Shown piece after piece: positions 8,160-16,042 of a stretch of 64,000 nucleotides of DNA; within the stretch, counting starts at the first letter, position 1; each line of letters begins with the position of its first letter. Source of the stretch: Sphingomonas alba. Its GTDB lineage: Bacteria > Pseudomonadota > Alphaproteobacteria > Sphingomonadales > Sphingomonadaceae. The stretch is taken from contig NZ_JAMGBD010000001.1 in assembly GCF_023516555.1 (NCBI RefSeq), positions 868,001-932,000 of the forward strand, given 5' to 3'. The position numbers and the translations under genes were made by a program. Under the pieces are notes generated by a model. That model made no database searches. It was not told the DNA's origin and saw nothing but the letters and a program-made list of their open reading frames with translations.

Positions 8160-8510
8160 TTACAGGATGTCGCGAACCTTGTCCTGTGGACGGGCAAGGA
8201 CGACGCCTTTGTCGGTCGCGACCAGCGGCCGGTTGATGAGGATCGGATGCTCCATCATGGCGTCGAGCACTTCGTCGTCGGTGACGTCGTCGCGGGTGAG
8301 GCCAAGCTCTTCCGCCAGCGGTTCCTTGGCACGAAGGCCGTCGCGCGGAGTGATGCCGGCGCGCTCGTAAAGCGCCTTCAGCTCCTCGCGGCTGGGCGGC
8401 GTCTTCATATATTCGATGACTTCCGGATCGGCGCCTTCTTCGCGGAGGATGTCGAGCGTCTTGCGCGACGTGCCGCACATCGGGTTATGGTAGATCACTG
8501 CCTTCATCAT
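8160..8510 (-). CDS. arsC: ArsC-family arsenate reductase (glutaredoxin type)
   Basis: 116-residue ArsC/Spx-fold protein. It carries Cys12 in HNPMCGTSRK and arginines at 60, 94 and 107, the same numbering as the catalytic set of the E. coli plasmid enzyme, so glutaredoxin-dependent As(V) reduction is plausible. No arsR, arsB or acr3 is nearby; instead it is coupled by an ATGA overlap to a methyltransferase gene and followed by aat, so a constitutive housekeeping role is possible. Confidence 0.9.
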   Translation of the reverse strand: MMKAVIYHNPMCGTSRKTLDILREEGADPEVIEYMKTPPSREELKALYERAGITPRDGLRAKEPLAEELGLTRDDVTDDEVLDAMMEHPILINRPLVATDKGVVLARPQDKVRDIL

Positions 8511-9433
8511 CTCACCTTATGCGCGAGGACAAGCGGGCTGCCGACAAAGGCCTCCTGCGGGAAATCTTCGGTCGCCCAGACCGGCTCCAGCCCGAAACGC
8601 TCCAACCCCTTGATGGAGCCGCGGAAATAGTCGCGGGTGAGCGCATTGAGGCGACGCACGCCCTTCAGGTTTGCATCGCGGAACGGCTCCAGCATCAGGA
8701 CATAGCCACGCGACACACGGGCGATCTCGGCCAGCGCCTGATCGCGGATGAGTTCCAGCTGTTCGGCGGCGAGGACGGTGAAAACGAGGTCGAATTCACC
8801 GTCCCCAAAGGGCAGTTTCGCGGCATTGCCCTGCTGGAACGCGATGCGCTTGAACGCCTTGGGATCGGTAAATTCGAGAGGAATGTAGTCCGCCAGGTGC
8901 CGGGGCAGCGACTCCCCGGCCTGGACCTTCTTCGCCGCCTCGATGTCGGCACGGGTCACGTCGATTCCAGTGAACGCAATCTCGGGAAAATGACCAGCAA
9001 GCGAAAGCAGGTTGATGCCGTTGCCGCACTCGACTTCCAGCACCTTTGCAGGCCGCAGGCGGTCGATCACGGCGGCGAGCAAGGGGGCGCGCAGGCGCGC
9101 GGCGGCCGTGGCGTCGAGCGCCAGCTTACGATTGTTCCATTTCCAGGCGCCCGGCTGTTGCGGTCCGCCGGCGAGATCGAAATTGCCCGGGTCCGCGATC
9201 GCGGCGCGGCGATCGCCCCGCGACGGCAGTTTTTCATCGGGCCGGAGACCGAGGATGCGCCGGATCATCCGGGTCAGCGCGCGGCGACGACGGCGCGCGA
9301 AGTCGCTTTTCCACGCTTTGTCGCCGGCCCGACCGTCGAGCAGGAAAGGCAGATAGGCTTCCTCGATCGCATCATGATCGATCATCAGCGGAAGCTGCTC
9401 GAGCGGCGTCAGCGGGAACGGTTCCTGAGCCAT
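8507..9433 (-). CDS. Class I SAM-dependent methyltransferase
   Basis: 308 residues from ATG 9433 (the TTG three bases earlier is less likely). An Arg-rich N-terminal segment (RRRRRALTRMIRR, about 47-60) is followed by a Rossmann methyltransferase core with motif I VLEVECGNGINLL, an acidic strand end (TGIDVTR) and FDLVFTVLAAEQLE. This looks like the Methyltransf_11/25 class; substrate is unknown. It lies between accC and arsC on the same strand and its stop overlaps the arsC start. Confidence 0.8.
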   Translation of the reverse strand: MAQEPFPLTPLEQLPLMIDHDAIEEAYLPFLLDGRAGDKAWKSDFARRRRRALTRMIRRILGLRPDEKLPSRGDRRAAIADPGNFDLAGGPQQPGAWKWNNRKLALDATAAARLRAPLLAAVIDRLRPAKVLEVECGNGINLLSLAGHFPEIAFTGIDVTRADIEAAKKVQAGESLPRHLADYIPLEFTDPKAFKRIAFQQGNAAKLPFGDGEFDLVFTVLAAEQLELIRDQALAEIARVSRGYVLMLEPFRDANLKGVRRLNALTRDYFRGSIKGLERFGLEPVWATEDFPQEAFVGSPLVLAHKVR

Positions 9434-9454
9434 CAACCCTGCCCCCCTCTTCCG

Positions 9455-10804
9455 CTATTCCGGATTAGCCTCGAGCCAGCTCTCGAGCCATTTGATCGTA
9501 TAGTCGCCGGCGAGGAAATCCTCGGTGCGGACGATACGCTGGTGAAGCGGCACGGTCGTCTTCATCCCCTCGACCACGAACTCCTCCAGCGCGCGCTTCA
9601 GGCGCATGATGCAGCGTTCGCGGGTGGTGCCGTAGACGATCAGCTTGGCGATCATGCTGTCGTAGTAAGGCGGGACCTTATAGCCAGCATAGAGGCCGCT
9701 ATCGACGCGGACGTGCATGCCGCCCGGCGCGACGAAGTTCTTCACCAGGCCCGGCGACGGGGTGAAGGTCTGCGGATCCTCGGCATTGATGCGGCATTCG
9801 ATCGCGTGCCCGTGCAGGTGGATCTGGTCCTGCGTCACCGACAGGCCGTCGCCCTGGGCTACGCGGATCTGCTCGCGGACCAGGTCGAGGCCGGAAATCA
9901 TCTCCGTCACCGGATGCTCCACCTGCAGGCGGGTGTTCATCTCGATGAAGTAGAATTCGTCGTTCTCGTAGAGGAATTCGATGGTACCTGCGCCACGATA
10001 GCCCATGTCGGCCATGGCCTTGGCGACGATGCCGCCCATCCGCTCGCGCTGCTCCGGCGTGATGACCGGGGACGGCGCTTCCTCGATGACCTTCTGGTGA
10101 CGGCGCTGGATCGAACAATCCCGCTCGCCGATGTGGACGGCATTGCCGTTGCCGTCGCCGAACACCTGGAACTCGATGTGGCGCGGGTCGCCGAGATATT
10201 TTTCGATGTAGACAGTGTCGTCGCCGAAGGCAGACTTCGCTTCCGAACGGGCCTGGCCCATCTGGCTGTCGAGTTCGGACTCTTCGCGCACGATCTTCAT
10301 GCCGCGTCCGCCGCCACCCGACGCCGCCTTGATCAGCAGCGGGTAGCCGGTCTCGGCCGCGACAGCGCGCGCCTCCTCTGGCCCTTCGACCGGGCCTTCC
10401 GATCCGGGAACGAGCGGCAGGCCGAGCTTGGCGGCGGTGCGCTTGGCCTCGACCTTGTCGCCCATGATGCGGATATGCTCTGGCTTGGGACCGACCCAGA
10501 TAAGGCCGTGGCTTTCAACAATCTCGGCGAACTGGGCGTTCTCCGACAGGAAGCCGTAACCGGGATGGATGGCGTCGGCATGGGTGACCTCGGCCGCCGA
10601 GATGATGTTGGCGATGTTGAGATAGGATTCGCCGGCCGGCGGCGGGCCGATGCAGACGGTTTCGTCGGCGAGACGGACGTGCATGGCGTCGGTGTCGGCC
10701 GTCGAATGCACCGCCACCGTCTTGATGCCCATTTCGTGGCAGGCGCGGTGAATTCGAAGCGCGATCTCGCCGCGGTTGGCGATCAGGAGTTTCTGGATCG
10801 CCAT
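9455..10804 (-). CDS. accC: Acetyl-CoA carboxylase, biotin carboxylase subunit
   Basis: 449-residue ATP-grasp enzyme that carboxylates biotin on AccB, the first half of malonyl-CoA synthesis. The N-domain is [11 protein letters not shown]; the ATP-grasp glycine loop [10 protein letters not shown] is at 161-170. Catalytic positions match the E. coli enzyme: K159, H209, and K238 in the [12 protein letters not shown] block, then [14 protein letters not shown]. Start ATG 10804 lies three bases after the accB stop, so they are cotranscribed. Confidence 0.97.
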   Translation of the reverse strand: MAIQKLLIANRGEIALRIHRACHEMGIKTVAVHSTADTDAMHVRLADETVCIGPPPAGESYLNIANIISAAEVTHADAIHPGYGFLSENAQFAEIVESHGLIWVGPKPEHIRIMGDKVEAKRTAAKLGLPLVPGSEGPVEGPEEARAVAAETGYPLLIKAASGGGGRGMKIVREESELDSQMGQARSEAKSAFGDDTVYIEKYLGDPRHIEFQVFGDGNGNAVHIGERDCSIQRRHQKVIEEAPSPVITPEQRERMGGIVAKAMADMGYRGAGTIEFLYENDEFYFIEMNTRLQVEHPVTEMISGLDLVREQIRVAQGDGLSVTQDQIHLHGHAIECRINAEDPQTFTPSPGLVKNFVAPGGMHVRVDSGLYAGYKVPPYYDSMIAKLIVYGTTRERCIMRLKRALEEFVVEGMKTTVPLHQRIVRTEDFLAGDYTIKWLESWLEANPE

Positions 10805-10807
10805 GGC

Positions 10808-11296
10808 TTAGCCGATGACGACGAGCGGCTGGTCGAACTCGACCGGCTGGCCGTCACTGACCATGATCTGCTTGATCGTGCCGCCCGACGGCGCGGTGAT
10901 CGGATTCATGACCTTCATCGCCTCGACGATCAGCAACGTGTCGCCCGCCTTCACGGCCTTGCCGACGGAAACGAACGGAGCTCCGCCCGGCTCGGCCGAC
11001 ATATAGGCGGTGCCGACCATCGGCGACTTGACGGCATTGCCCGAAATCTCCTCGGCCGCGGGCGCAGCAACTTCCGCGGCAGGTGCCGGGGCAGTGGCGG
11101 CTGCAGGCGCGTGGTAGGCCGGCGCGGCGACGAAGGACGCGGCTTCGCGCCGCACCTTGATCTTGCGTTCGCCGTCCTCGACCTGGATCTCGGTCAGCTC
11201 ATTGGCGGTCAGCAGGTCGGCAAGCTCGCGGATGAGGTCGGTGTCGACGCGCATCGCGCCTTCGGTCGGCTTGCCCGGCTTCTGTGCGGCCATCAT
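10808..11296 (-). CDS. accB: Acetyl-CoA carboxylase biotin carboxyl carrier protein
   Basis: 162 residues. An N-terminal helical segment that docks to AccC is followed by an Ala/Pro linker (about 57-82) and a C-terminal biotinyl domain with the biotinylated lysine K128 in VEAMKVMN and the usual thumb region. AGGG lies five bases before ATG 11296; a second ATG follows immediately. It comes after aroQ on the same strand, 35 bases downstream, the usual aroQ-accB-accC order. Confidence 0.96.
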   Translation of the reverse strand: MMAAQKPGKPTEGAMRVDTDLIRELADLLTANELTEIQVEDGERKIKVRREAASFVAAPAYHAPAAATAPAPAAEVAAPAAEEISGNAVKSPMVGTAYMSAEPGGAPFVSVGKAVKAGDTLLIVEAMKVMNPITAPSGGTIKQIMVSDGQPVEFDQPLVVIG

Positions 11297-11331
11297 TCAA
11301 TCCCTAATACAAACATTGGCGCGCACCCCTG

Positions 11332-11766
11332 TCAGAGCGTGGCGGCGGCGTCCAGTGCGAGAATATAGCCGTCCGCACCTAGGCCGGTGATCCTTCGCAT
11401 GCAAACATCAGAGAGGTAATTGGTGTGGCGGAACGGCTCGCGCTTCAGCGGGTCGGAGAGATGGACTTCGATGACCGGCACGGGAATCGCGCTGATCGCG
11501 TCGCGAAGTGCAATCGAGGTGTGCGTGTAGCCGCCGGCGTTGAGGACCACGGCTTTGGCGCCGGTCGCGGCCGCCTCGTGCAGCCAGTCGATCAAATGGC
11601 CTTCGTGGTTCGATTGGCGGATGTCGACCGCGACTCTCAGCTCTTCTGCGCGGGCAGCCAGGCGGACGGCGATGTCGTCGAGTGTGTCGCGGCCATAAAT
11701 CTCGGGCTCGCGGCTGCCGAGCAGGTTGAGGTTGGGGCCGTTGAGGACAAAGACGGTGGCGGTCAT
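11332..11766 (-). CDS. aroQ: 3-dehydroquinate dehydratase, type II
   Basis: 144-residue dodecameric dehydratase of the shikimate pathway (3-dehydroquinate to 3-dehydroshikimate). Active-site residues are R19, Y24 on the flexible lid (GSREPEIYG), N76 in LNAGGYTHTS, H82, H102 and R113. It probably heads the aroQ-accB-accC operon and is divergent from thiS with only 37 bases between, so the two promoters must be packed into or near the coding ends. Confidence 0.96.
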   Translation of the reverse strand: MTATVFVLNGPNLNLLGSREPEIYGRDTLDDIAVRLAARAEELRVAVDIRQSNHEGHLIDWLHEAAATGAKAVVLNAGGYTHTSIALRDAISAIPVPVIEVHLSDPLKREPFRHTNYLSDVCMRRITGLGADGYILALDAAATL

Positions 11767-11803
11767 TGCGCGGCGCGGGTGCGATACTTAAGGGCCAAGG
11801 TCA

Positions 11804-12022
11804 ATGAGCACCGACACCCTGCTGAACGTTACCGTCAACGGCGATTCCCGCCGCGTCGGGGCCGGCGCGACTATCGCCGGCATGCTCCGCGAGCTGGGCA
11901 TCGACCCGAAGCGTGTTGCGGTTGAACGCAACCTGGCAATCGTTCCCAAATCGACGCTGGAAGACGTGCCGGTCGAGGACGGCGACCAGTTTGAAATTGT
12001 GCATTTCGTTGGAGGCGGCTGA
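11804..12022 (+). CDS. thiS: Sulfur carrier protein ThiS
   Basis: 72-residue beta-grasp protein that is thiocarboxylated at its C-terminal glycine and gives sulfur for the thiamine thiazole ring. The N-terminus is VTVNGD, and the chain ends EIVHFVGGG with the required Gly-Gly. The thiG ribosome site (GGAGGC) lies inside its last codons, so ThiS and ThiG are translationally linked. No TPP riboswitch fits in the 37-base upstream gap. Confidence 0.94.
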   Translation: MSTDTLLNVTVNGDSRRVGAGATIAGMLRELGIDPKRVAVERNLAIVPKSTLEDVPVEDGDQFEIVHFVGGG

Positions 12023-12023
12023 G

Positions 12024-12806
12024 TTGGACGATCAGTCAAAGGACATTTGGAGCGTAGCGGGCAAGACCTTCACCTCGCGGCTGATCGTCGGCACCGGCAA
12101 GTACAAAAGCTTCGAGGAGAATGCGGCCGCGGTCGAAGCGTCGGGCGCCGAGATCGTGACGGTCGCCGTGCGGCGCGTGAACATCGCCGACCCCAACCAG
12201 CCGATGCTGACCGACTTCATCGATCCGAAGAAGATCGTTTACCTGCCGAACACCGCCGGCTGTTTCACCGCCGAGGAAGCGATCCGGACGTTGCGCCTGG
12301 CGCGCGAGGCGGGCGGCTGGAATTTGGTGAAGCTGGAAGTGCTGGCCGAGGCCAAGACGCTCTATCCCGACATGCTGGAGACGGTGCGCGCCACCGAATT
12401 GCTGGCGAAGGAAGGCTTCGAAGTCATGGTTTATTGCACCGACGACCCGATCATGGCGAAGCGTTGTGAGGATGCGGGCGCGGTTGCCGTCATGCCGCTG
12501 GGCGCACCGATCGGATCGGGCCTCGGCGTCCAGAACCGGGTGACGATCCGCCTGATCGTCGAGAACGCCAAGGTGCCGGTGCTGGTCGATGCCGGTGTCG
12601 GCACGGCGAGTGACGCGGCAATTGCGATGGAGCTTGGCTGCGACGGCGTACTGATGAACACCGCCATCGCCGAGGCCAAGGAACCTGTGACGATGGCGCG
12701 GGCGATGAAGCTGGCGGTCGAGAGCGGGCGCCTGGCCTATCTGTCGGGCCGCATGCAGAAGCGGCGCTATGCCGATCCCAGCAGTCCGCTTGCCGGACTG
12801 ATCTGA
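12024..12806 (+). CDS. thiG: Thiazole synthase ThiG
   Basis: Forms the thiazole phosphate of thiamine from 1-deoxyxylulose 5-phosphate, ThiS thiocarboxylate and dehydroglycine. A TTG start at 12024, one base past the thiS stop and eight bases after GGAGGC, gives 260 residues of normal length; an upstream in-frame ATG would run through thiS. The Schiff-base lysine is K103 in NLVKLEVL; phosphate-binding glycine segments are GAPIGSG and [12 protein letters not shown]. No thiO, thiF, thiE or thiC is next to it. Confidence 0.95.
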   Translation: MDDQSKDIWSVAGKTFTSRLIVGTGKYKSFEENAAAVEASGAEIVTVAVRRVNIADPNQPMLTDFIDPKKIVYLPNTAGCFTAEEAIRTLRLAREAGGWNLVKLEVLAEAKTLYPDMLETVRATELLAKEGFEVMVYCTDDPIMAKRCEDAGAVAVMPLGAPIGSGLGVQNRVTIRLIVENAKVPVLVDAGVGTASDAAIAMELGCDGVLMNTAIAEAKEPVTMARAMKLAVESGRLAYLSGRMQKRRYADPSSPLAGLI

Positions 12807-12833
12807 TCGGGATTGCCCGTTGGCGGGGCTTAT

Positions 12834-13643
12834 CTAGCCCTTAGTCGCGATCACGAGATGCGCCGACATCGGTGCTTCGAAGCCATCGATCCCCTCGAAC
12901 CGGGTGAGCGCGCGAGCCGCGGCATCCGTCGCCGCCCCGAGCATACCCGGCGCCACTTCCTCGATATCGGCACGCATTGGGGTGCCTTGGACAAGGGCCA
13001 TGGCGGCATCGCGGGCGGACGATGCGCGACTTTGGAGTTCAATGGTTTCGATTTCGATCTGCTTGAAGCCCGCTGCTTCCAAATCACGCCTGATCTGACC
13101 CGTATCGTGATAGCGAAACGGAACCCGCTCGTAGAAGCGCCCGGTCTCACCCGGAATCAGATCTGATACCGCCCGTCCCGCGACCTTTGTGGCAAGGTTG
13201 AAATCGACCTCGTCCCAGATGACGACGATATAGTGGCCGCCATCGCGCAGGACGCGCCGCGCTTCAGCATTTCCGCGTACTTTGTCCGGAAAGAACATCA
13301 CGCCGAACTGGCAGACGACGAGGTCGAAACTGCCGTCGTCGAACGGCAGCGATAATGCATCGGCAGCCTGGAAGCTGACGAGGGGCGATCGCACGCGGCG
13401 AGCGGCCTGATCCAGCATCGGCTGATTGAGGTCCGTGGCGATGATCTGCGCATTGGGCAGGCTGCGATGCAAGGTCTCCGTGACCACTCCCGTCCCGGCC
13501 GCCGTCTCCAGAATCCGGCGAGGTGCAAAGGCCGCGGCGCGCTCTCCAACCAGCTTCGCGTAGGGCGCAAAAACCAGTGGCACCATGAAGCGGTCGTACA
13601 TGTCCGGAATCGAACCCGTGAACGTCAGATCATGCGTCGCCAT
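12834..13643 (-). CDS. Class I SAM-dependent methyltransferase (UbiE/Methyltransf_11 type)
   Basis: 269 residues from ATG 13643 with GGGAGG ahead of it. Motif I is ILETAAGTGVVTE, the post-I acidic end is ATDLNQPMLDQA, and motif IV is FDLVVCQFGVMFF. The N-terminus (YDRFMVPLVFAPYAKLV) is typical of a widespread small-molecule methyltransferase family in alphaproteobacteria. The substrate is unknown. Convergent with thiG, divergent from the JAMM-domain gene. Confidence 0.8.
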   Translation of the reverse strand: MATHDLTFTGSIPDMYDRFMVPLVFAPYAKLVGERAAAFAPRRILETAAGTGVVTETLHRSLPNAQIIATDLNQPMLDQAARRVRSPLVSFQAADALSLPFDDGSFDLVVCQFGVMFFPDKVRGNAEARRVLRDGGHYIVVIWDEVDFNLATKVAGRAVSDLIPGETGRFYERVPFRYHDTGQIRRDLEAAGFKQIEIETIELQSRASSARDAAMALVQGTPMRADIEEVAPGMLGAATDAAARALTRFEGIDGFEAPMSAHLVIATKG

Positions 13644-13722
13644 GGAGTTTCCTCCCAAATGGATGACCGTTTTGGACTAGGTTCAAATCGCTGGAGTCCG
13701 CCCTTTCGCATAAGTCCGGGCC

Positions 13723-14127
13723 ATGTTCCATCAGCGTGCCGAATCCCCGCTGCGTATCAACGGACTGGAGCAGGCGCGCCGGTTCTTTGCGGACTGCCTT
13801 GCCGAGGCTGACCCCGCGAAGGAGCATCTCTGGGTCGCGCATGTCGACGACGACGCGCGTTGCCTGCACCTCATGCGATGCGATGGCGATGCCGACGGTG
13901 CCGAACTGCCGATCCGGGAGATCATCGTCGACGCGGCGCGGCATGGCAGCAAGGGCCTGATCCTTGCCCATAATCACCCGAGCGGCGACGCCAGCCCGAG
14001 CGCGACGGACAAGCGCATCACGCGACGTTTGGCACTGGTGAGTGAAGCAATGGACGTCGCCCTACTCGACCATCTGGTCCTGACGACCTGCGACTGCCGC
14101 TCGATGCGGCAGATGGGGCTGCTTTAG
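13723..14127 (+). CDS. Stand-alone RadC-like JAMM (MPN+) domain protein
   Basis: 134 residues consisting only of the RadC/JAB domain; the N-terminal helix-hairpin-helix part of full-length RadC is absent. The JAMM metal motif is intact: H83-x-H85 in HNHPSGD, S93 and D96, with an upstream glutamate (E61 or E66). The family has a metallopeptidase fold of uncertain cellular role, long linked without proof to DNA repair. It ends four bases inside the convergent methyltransferase gene. Confidence 0.85.
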   Translation: MFHQRAESPLRINGLEQARRFFADCLAEADPAKEHLWVAHVDDDARCLHLMRCDGDADGAELPIREIIVDAARHGSKGLILAHNHPSGDASPSATDKRITRRLALVSEAMDVALLDHLVLTTCDCRSMRQMGLL

Positions 14128-14819
14128 GCCTTCAGCTTACAGGGCTTGATGGCGCCGGGTTCCGGCAGCGGGCCGGCGACCTTGAACAGCGCCATGTAGG
14201 CGTCGGTCGTTTCGAGCGGAGCTTCGCCGGCGCGGCTCAGGCCCACGCTGGCCAATTCGCAATCCAGCTGGGCAGGCGGTGTCCCGTGGCGCTTCACCGG
14301 CCGGTCGGCATCGACGACGACGATAAGGCCGTTGGGTTTCAACCCCTGGCGGAGGTGCCAGAGGAACTCATAGGGCTGCTCCACCTCGTGATACATATGG
14401 ACGAGGAAGATGCGATCGAAGCTTGCGGCGGGCAATTTCGGGTCCGCCGGTTGGCCCAGGCTCACCGCGACATTGTCGAGATTCTCGCGATTGACCCGGA
14501 GGGCGAGCCTGTCGCGGACTTCCGGGATGATGTCCTCGGCCAGGACCCGGCCGCGCGGGCCGACCGCCCGTGACAGCCGAACCGTGTAATAGCCCTCGCC
14601 CGCGCCGATGTCGGCGACGCTCATGCCGGATTTAACCCCGGCAAAGGCGATGACGGATTCCGCCTCGCCCGTCCGGTCGCGGGCATCTTCAGTGGAAAAG
14701 CTGTCGCCGACGATGGGCGCAACGTCCCGGCCCGCCGGCGGGAACTCGGTCTTCGCTTCCTGCTGCTGCTTGCAGCCAAGCAGCGCCAGGGCCGCGAAGA
14801 CCGCGAGCCTAGTCGACAT
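14124..14819 (-). CDS. Predicted lipoprotein with a methyltransferase fold
   Basis: 231 residues from ATG 14819, which overlaps the last codons of prfB by 11 bases. A lipobox leader (AALALLGC, Cys near 16) precedes a Rossmann methyltransferase domain with motif I VADIGAGEGYYT and LVHMYHEVEQPYEFLWHLR. A SAM-dependent enzyme outside the cytoplasm would lack its cofactor, so either this is an inactive relative or the leader acts as a membrane anchor. The open frame extends upstream to 14924, but that would overlap prfB by 116 bases. Confidence 0.8.
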   Translation of the reverse strand: MSTRLAVFAALALLGCKQQQEAKTEFPPAGRDVAPIVGDSFSTEDARDRTGEAESVIAFAGVKSGMSVADIGAGEGYYTVRLSRAVGPRGRVLAEDIIPEVRDRLALRVNRENLDNVAVSLGQPADPKLPAASFDRIFLVHMYHEVEQPYEFLWHLRQGLKPNGLIVVVDADRPVKRHGTPPAQLDCELASVGLSRAGEAPLETTDAYMALFKVAGPLPEPGAIKPCKLKA

Positions 14820-15936
14820 CTTCAACTTCAACACGCTCACCGGTGACCCGCTGCGAAAGGGCCGCGGCCATGAAGCGATCGAGATCGCCATCGAGCACAT
14901 CGGTTGGCGCGGTCGAGGTGACACCGGTCCGGAGGTCCTTCACCAGCTGGTACGGCTGGAGGACATAGGAGCGGATCTGGTGGCCCCAGCCGATGTCGGT
15001 CTTGGCGGCATTGGCGGCGCTGGCTTCCGCCTCGCGCTTCTGGAGCTCATTCTCGTAGAGGCGCGCCTTCAGCTGCTTGAAGGCCGAGGCGCGGTTCTTG
15101 TGCTGCGAGCGCTCGTTCTGGCAGGCGACGACGATGCCGGTCGGTAGGTGGGTGATGCGGACAGCGCTGTCGGTAGTGTTGACGTGCTGGCCGCCAGCGC
15201 CGGACGCGCGATAGGTATCGATCCTCAGCTCGGATTCGTTGATGTCGATTTCGATGTCGTCGTCGACTTCGGGGTAGACCCAGACGCTCGAGAAGCTGGT
15301 GTGGCGCCGCGCATTAGCATCGTAGGGGCTGATGCGGACCAGGCGGTGGACGCCGCTTTCGACCTTTAGATTGCCGTAAGCGTTCTCGCCCTTCACCAGC
15401 AGGGTCGCCGACTTGATGCCCGCCTGCTCGCCGGAGTGATGGTCGATGAGCTCGACCTTCATGCCGTGGCGCTCGGCCCAGCGCGAATACATGCGCTGCA
15501 GCATGTTCGCCCAGTCCTGGCTCTCGGTTCCGCCGGCGCCGGCATTGACTTCCACATAGGCATTGTTGGCATCGGCCTCGCCGGCGAGGAGCGCCGCGAC
15601 CTTGTCGCGTTCGGCGCGGTCGGCGAGTTCGGCCAGCGACTGGACACCGTCGTCGACGAGGCCCGGGTCGCCCTCTGCCTCGGCCATTTCGATCAGTTCG
15701 ACCGTATCCTTGAGCTCGGTCTCGATCTTCTGCGTGGCGCCGATCGCTTCTTCGAGCCGGCGGCGTTCGCGCATGACTTCCTGCGCCGCCTTGGGATCGT
15801 CCCAGAGCGTCGACTCCTCGACCTTCGCGTTCAGCTCATCCAGCCGCTTGAGCGCGCGGTCCCAGTCGAGGAAGCGGCGCAGCAGCGCGGTGGCGGCATT
15901 GATCTGGTCGACATGGGCTTGCGCTTCGGCGCGCAT
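14809..15936 (-). CDS. prfB: Peptide chain release factor 2
   Basis: 375 residues. Recognises UGA/UAA and triggers peptidyl-tRNA hydrolysis through GGQ (GAGGQHVNT). The codon-recognition tripeptide reads SPY in ISPYDANARRHTSF where E. coli has SPF. The region that holds the UGA programmed-frameshift site in E. coli (RGYL/DYD) is read straight through here as RRFLDWD with CTC GAC, so no frameshift autoregulation is possible. It lies downstream of the PBP1A gene on the same strand, separated by a palindromic repeat. Confidence 0.96.
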   Translation of the reverse strand: MRAEAQAHVDQINAATALLRRFLDWDRALKRLDELNAKVEESTLWDDPKAAQEVMRERRRLEEAIGATQKIETELKDTVELIEMAEAEGDPGLVDDGVQSLAELADRAERDKVAALLAGEADANNAYVEVNAGAGGTESQDWANMLQRMYSRWAERHGMKVELIDHHSGEQAGIKSATLLVKGENAYGNLKVESGVHRLVRISPYDANARRHTSFSSVWVYPEVDDDIEIDINESELRIDTYRASGAGGQHVNTTDSAVRITHLPTGIVVACQNERSQHKNRASAFKQLKARLYENELQKREAEASAANAAKTDIGWGHQIRSYVLQPYQLVKDLRTGVTSTAPTDVLDGDLDRFMAAALSQRVTGERVEVEDVD

Positions 15937-15952
15937 GGGAAAACTCCAGAGA

Positions 15953-16020
15953 CTGTTCCCCGGCGAAGGCCGGGGTCCAGGATTTATTATTTGGACTGGA
16001 TCCCGGCCTCCGCCGGGACA
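15953..16020. repeat. REP-like palindromic intergenic repeat
   Basis: Left arm 15953-15980 and right arm 15996-16020 are inverted copies of the TCCCGGC-GAAGGCCGGGATCCAG type (a few mismatches, 15-base AT-rich loop). I recognise this arm as a family dispersed in sphingomonad intergenic regions, which is memory rather than a search. It sits between mrcA and prfB, where it could modulate mRNA decay or termination. Confidence 0.8.
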
Positions 16021-16042
16021 CGGTCCACACTTGCGTGCGGAC

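Noticed and set aside
8519-11368. A 949-residue open frame on the plus strand
   Set aside because: It is antisense to arsC, the methyltransferase gene, accC and accB, all clearly real. High GC third positions keep the opposite frame open.
11767-11803. TPP riboswitch in front of thiS
   Set aside because: The 37-base gap to aroQ is too short for a THI element and has no conserved core.
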